Shown piece after piece: positions 61,179 to 64,000 of a stretch of DNA of 64,000 nucleotides. The stretch comes from Cypionkella sp049896245. Lineage in GTDB: Bacteria; Pseudomonadota; Alphaproteobacteria; Rhodobacterales; Rhodobacteraceae. The first letter of the stretch is position 1, and each line of letters opens with the position of its first letter. The notes beneath the pieces were generated by a model, which did no database searches, was not told the origin of the DNA, and was given only the letters and a program-made list of their open reading frames with translations. The position numbers and the translations under genes were made by a program. Location: contig NZ_JAFCTX010000023.1 in NCBI RefSeq assembly GCF_049896245.1, positions 14,159 through 78,158 on the forward strand. The letters are read 5' to 3'.

Positions 61179-62146
61179 GCGCGCAGCCCCCTACCCTGCG
61201 GGTTTTCATGCTGGGGGCCACTGGCACCATCGGGCGCGCAACAGTCGCGGCGCTGCTCGGGCGCGGGCATGAGGTGGTGTGTTTTGTGCGCCCCGGCGCG
61301 AGCCCCCTGCCCCGTGGTGCCAGCTTTCGCTTTGGCGAGGTGACAGACCCTGCATCGCTGGCGCGGGATGGCTTTCGCGGTGAGAGGTTTGACGCCATCG
61401 TCACATGTCTAGCGTCGCGCACGGGGGCGCCGAAGGATGCTTGGACGATTGACCACAAGGCGCATGTTGATGCTTTGGCGGCGGGTCAAACCGCTGGCGT
61501 CCGTCAGATCGTGCTGTTGTCGGCGATTTGCGTGCAACGGCCAAAGCTGGCGTTTCAGCATGCAAAGCTGGCCTTTGAACAGGCGCTTATCGACTCGGGC
61601 GTAAGCTATTCCATCGTGCGCCCGACCGCCTATTTCAAATCACTGTCCGGGCAGTTGAACCGCTTGAAGGCAGGCAAGCCGTTTTTGCTGTTTGGCGATG
61701 GGGCGCTTACGGCGTGCAAGCCGATCAGCGCTGCCGATCTTGGCAATTATCTGGCGGATTGCCTTGACCAGCCTCAGTTGCAAAACCGTATTCTGCCGAT
61801 TGGTGGCCCCGGCCCGGCGATCACGCCACGCCAGCAGGGCGAGGCGTTGTTCCGGCTTTTGGATATGCCGCCAAAGTTTCGGCAGGTGCCCGTGGGTTTT
61901 CTGGACGGCATTATCGCTGTGCTGGACGGTTTGGGCCGCATTGCGCCACGGCTGAAAGACAAGACGGAACTGGCGCGGATCGGGCGCTATTATGCCACCG
62001 AATCAATGTTGGTTTTTAACGCGGCAACCGGGCGATATGACGCGGATGCAACGCCTGCCACCGGGTCAGAGACGCTGTTTGAACATTATGCCCAGTTGGT
62101 GCGCGGCGCGGCCATTGATGATCGTGGCGCACATGCGGTTTTCTGA
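61175..62146 (+). CDS. bciA: 8-vinyl reductase of divinyl (proto)chlorophyllide, BciA type
   Basis: BciA reduces the C8 vinyl group of divinyl chlorophyll precursors with NADPH (323 aa). It is an atypical short-chain dehydrogenase with the dinucleotide motif FMLGATGTIGRATVAALL at residue 11 and the NmrA-like SIVRPTAYFKSLSGQLNRLKAG. ATG 61175 overlaps the hemE stop by 4 bases, an operon link from haem to bacteriochlorophyll synthesis. bchJ, often present in other clusters, is not seen. Confidence 0.9.
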   Translation: MSAQPPTLRVFMLGATGTIGRATVAALLGRGHEVVCFVRPGASPLPRGASFRFGEVTDPASLARDGFRGERFDAIVTCLASRTGAPKDAWTIDHKAHVDALAAGQTAGVRQIVLLSAICVQRPKLAFQHAKLAFEQALIDSGVSYSIVRPTAYFKSLSGQLNRLKAGKPFLLFGDGALTACKPISAADLGNYLADCLDQPQLQNRILPIGGPGPAITPRQQGEALFRLLDMPPKFRQVPVGFLDGIIAVLDGLGRIAPRLKDKTELARIGRYYATESMLVFNAATGRYDADATPATGSETLFEHYAQLVRGAAIDDRGAHAVF

Positions 62147-62165
62147 TCGCCCCAAACAGACGCGG

Positions 62166-62987
62166 TTAGATCAACCGTCCCGTGGGCAGGTCCAGCAACC
62201 GCTCCATATGGCCGAGCGCACCTTGAAAATCATGCGCTGCGGCGTCGGCACCTGTCAGACCAACCAGCGGCAGATTGGTCGCAGCGATCTGGCCGCAGAC
62301 CAGGATGCGCGCAGTGGGATTGCTGATGCGCAGCGCGACGATCAACCGGGTCAGCGCGGGCAAGGATCGCTTGCCGCTGGCAGACAGGCCGATCAAGCCG
62401 GGCTGACGTTGTTCCAGCGTTTCAACCAAGGCGTCATGTGTAAGGCCGACAAACAGGTCAATATCCCAGCCGCGTTCGCGGGCAAGGTCGCTGGCAATGG
62501 TGATGCCCAAGGTGTGATTCTCACCCGGAACCGAGGCAAAGGTGGCGGCGCGTTGCATGTCGGGCACACCGATCGGGCGCTCCATCCGCAGGATGCGCAG
62601 AATGGCATAGATCCGGCCCGCAGCCACCGTCACGCGGTAAAAGCTGACCTCATCGTTATCCCACCATTCGCCCAGACGCCGCGCGGCAACGGTCAGATAC
62701 AGCAGGCACAGGGTTTCATAGCTGGAGCCTTTGGTCTGCACATTTTCGATAAAGGCGGCCGCCGCGCGCGGATCATCCGACAGCAAAGCATTGCACAGCA
62801 TATCTATTTCATCGAGGCACGGCACCACATCAGGCTGCACTTCAAAGCGCAGATTGTTCGCGACCCGCGTCACAACCTCGGCGGCAAGTGTGCTGAGCGT
62901 GGCTTCCGGCAAGGACCGGTGCACGGCGTCAATTTCTGAAAATGCTGTCTCAAGCATTTGCCTGTCAAACGTAGCAGAGCGTGACAT
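62166..62987 (-). CDS. Second cobalamin-binding, AerR/PpaA-like protein
   Basis: The 273-aa protein has a helical N-terminal half and a C-terminal B12-binding domain with GENHTLGITIASDLARERGW, matching the EQHTLG signature of AerR at 19443. The upstream helical part also keeps YRVTVAAGRIYAILR, similar in place to the WIDVTIGVGRMQSLLR of AerR. GGAGGAGG stands before ATG 62987. It is convergent with bciA. It may be a second light- or redox-responsive regulator of this cluster; its partner is unknown. I see no DNA-binding motif. Confidence 0.82.
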   Translation of the reverse strand: MSRSATFDRQMLETAFSEIDAVHRSLPEATLSTLAAEVVTRVANNLRFEVQPDVVPCLDEIDMLCNALLSDDPRAAAAFIENVQTKGSSYETLCLLYLTVAARRLGEWWDNDEVSFYRVTVAAGRIYAILRILRMERPIGVPDMQRAATFASVPGENHTLGITIASDLARERGWDIDLFVGLTHDALVETLEQRQPGLIGLSASGKRSLPALTRLIVALRISNPTARILVCGQIAATNLPLVGLTGADAAAHDFQGALGHMERLLDLPTGRLI

Positions 62988-63400
62988 GTTGACCTCCTCC
63001 AAAGCCATCAACGTCAATGGCCCGCCGAGAGAACAAGATGTCTCCGTATGCCTTTGCGTACCTGACTATATGAAATTTGAAGATTGTGGCAAGTCTGGTT
63101 TCTTGAAAAAACGCACTATGTATAATGCCCGAATGTGACTTTGGCTTTCGCGGCTCTGACGATCCACCCGGCCCGCTTGCGCGCGCGCAGCTTGATGCGG
63201 CCCTGTACCCAGATGGTGCGAACGAAGTAGCCTTTCCTTGGCCAGCATGCTGACGCGATAGGCGCTAAGCCCACCACAACGCTTAAGTGCTTTGATGGTT
63301 CCGATTGAATTTGTTGATAAATTTTGGAACCACCCTGCGGCGGTGACGTTTTCCAGACAGCGCAGACTGCGTCAAACCAAAGCATCTACAGGAGATGATG
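62988..63400. other. Gap without recognised gene
   Basis: This 413-base stretch lies between two divergent genes and holds their promoters. A minus-strand open frame at 63116-63385 has a basic end but no similarity I recognise; base composition is mixed (AT-rich 63060-63130 and 63290-63330). It might contain a decayed gene. No PpsR-type box was found. Confidence 0.5.
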
Positions 63401-64000
63401 ATGAAAAATCTTATGCTTTCCACCGCAGTGTTCGTGGGCCTTGCCGGGGCCGCCTTTGCGCAGGATTCCGCAAGTGCGTTCCGCGCCGCAGCTGACCCTG
63501 CGGACGTGCGGGCGTCCGACTTTATCGGAATGCGCATCTACGCATCCGAAACGGCGATTGATGCGACTGAATACATGGGCACCCAAAAAGGTTGGGACGA
63601 CATTGGTGAAGTCAACGACGTTTTGCTATCGCGTGACGGCAAGGTTGACGCCGTTCTGGTTGATATCGGTGGGTTCCTTGGCATCGGCGAACGTCAGGTT
63701 GCTGTTGGCATGGAAGCGATCAAATTTGTCAGCGACAGCGCGACGGCTGACAAGCCGGATGACTTTTTCCTTGTGATGTCGGCAAAGCGTGCCGATCTCG
63801 AGGCAGCTCCGGCCTACACGATGAGCCCCGATGCTGCGACGGACGCGACTGCACCTGCCGCGACCGAAGCAGCGCCTGCAACCGAAGCGGCGCCCGCAAC
63901 AGATGCGATGGCCGCAACCGAAGCAGCGCCCGCAACAGATGCGATGGCCGCAGGCTCTGCGCGTCAGCCGATGGTACGCGATGGCTATGTGGCCGCAGAT
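63401..64000 (+). CDS. Secreted PRC-barrel domain protein, 3' part outside window
   Basis: The frame is open from ATG 63401 to the window edge (200 codons seen). A signal peptide (residues 1-21, ending GAAFAQ) is followed by a PRC-barrel domain (WDDIGEVNDVLLSRDGKVDAVLVDIGG to VAVGMEAIKF). Then comes an Ala/Thr/Pro-rich repeat region. PRC-barrels also form part of the reaction-centre H subunit, but this secreted type is common in Rhodobacteraceae and its role is unknown. AGGAG lies six bases before the chosen ATG; ATGs at 63395 and 63398 are alternatives. Confidence 0.85.
   Translation, partial: MKNLMLSTAVFVGLAGAAFAQDSASAFRAAADPADVRASDFIGMRIYASETAIDATEYMGTQKGWDDIGEVNDVLLSRDGKVDAVLVDIGGFLGIGERQVAVGMEAIKFVSDSATADKPDDFFLVMSAKRADLEAAPAYTMSPDAATDATAPAATEAAPATEAAPATDAMAATEAAPATDAMAAGSARQPMVRDGYVAAD
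63878..63949 (+). repeat. Two 36-bp tandem repeats inside the PRC-barrel gene
   Basis: Two 36-base units (63878-63913, 63914-63949) differ at one base and encode ATEAAPATDAMA twice. The repeat is in frame and could vary in number between strains. Confidence 0.85.

Noticed and set aside
63860..63960. Repeats near the right edge as a CRISPR array
   Set aside because: Units are contiguous, in frame with a gene and without spacers.
1..64000. tRNA, rRNA, CRISPR arrays and intact insertion sequences
   Set aside because: None was recognised by reading both strands; a covariance-model and IS search could still find a degenerate one.

Overview
The window looks like part of a repABC-type replicon (plasmid or chromid) of a Rhodobacter-like alphaproteobacterium (Rhodobacteraceae) carrying a nearly complete photosynthesis gene cluster. 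The replicon call rests on repA-repB-repC at the left edge (repC runs off the window), with a candidate antisense RNA between repB and repC. The lineage call rests on the canonical Rhodobacter gene order, a recognisable pufX after pufM, and spheroidene-pathway genes crtA, crtC, crtD and crtF. Whether the DNA is circular, linear or integrated cannot be seen here.

Layout. 0-4.1 kb: repCBA and a separate ParB-domain gene. 4.2-13.5 kb: accessory genes (membrane-fused alpha/beta hydrolase, MFS transporter, exonuclease plus ATP-dependent ligase, receiver protein and HWE-type kinase, phosphoesterase, lipid-kinase-like protein). 13.7-20.2 kb, minus strand: aerR/ppaA-ppsR and bchG-pucC-like-bchP-idi. 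20.5-36.5 kb, plus strand: bchFNBHLM-lhaA-puhABC-orf-acsF-puhE-hemA, then cycA. 36.7-48.8 kb, minus strand: crtEF-bchCXYZ-pufQBALMX, then dxs. 48.9-59.1 kb: crtDC (+), crtIB-tspO (-), crtA-bchIDO (+). 59.1-63.0 kb: hemC, hemE-bciA and a second cobalamin-binding regulator-like gene. The window ends inside a secreted PRC-barrel gene.

How it works together. hemA, hemC and hemE feed tetrapyrrole. BchIDH, BchM, AcsF, BciA, BchNBL, BchF, BchXYZ, BchC, BchG and BchP make bacteriochlorophyll a. Dxs and Idi supply isoprenoid for phytol and for CrtE/B/I/C/D/F/A carotenoids. PufLM, PuhA, PufBA and PufX form the RC-LH1 core, assembled with LhaA, PuhB, PuhC and PuhE, with cytochrome c2 as electron donor. 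The only ring-E cyclase seen is the oxygen-dependent AcsF, and no LH2 genes are present. PpsR-type boxes (TGT-N12-ACA) stand before bchC, crtE/crtD, crtI/crtA, aerR/bchF, bchG and hemC/hemE.

Less expected signals: four copies of a 24-bp intergenic repeat around a TTCCC-N-GC-N-GGGAA palindrome, spread from repA to crtC; a change of GC-skew sign near 48.9 kb, across which the repeat also changes orientation; mini-ORFs that link consecutive genes through overlapping stop/start codons; and an apparent ATA codon where the crtA start is expected. No tRNA, rRNA, CRISPR array or intact insertion sequence was recognised.
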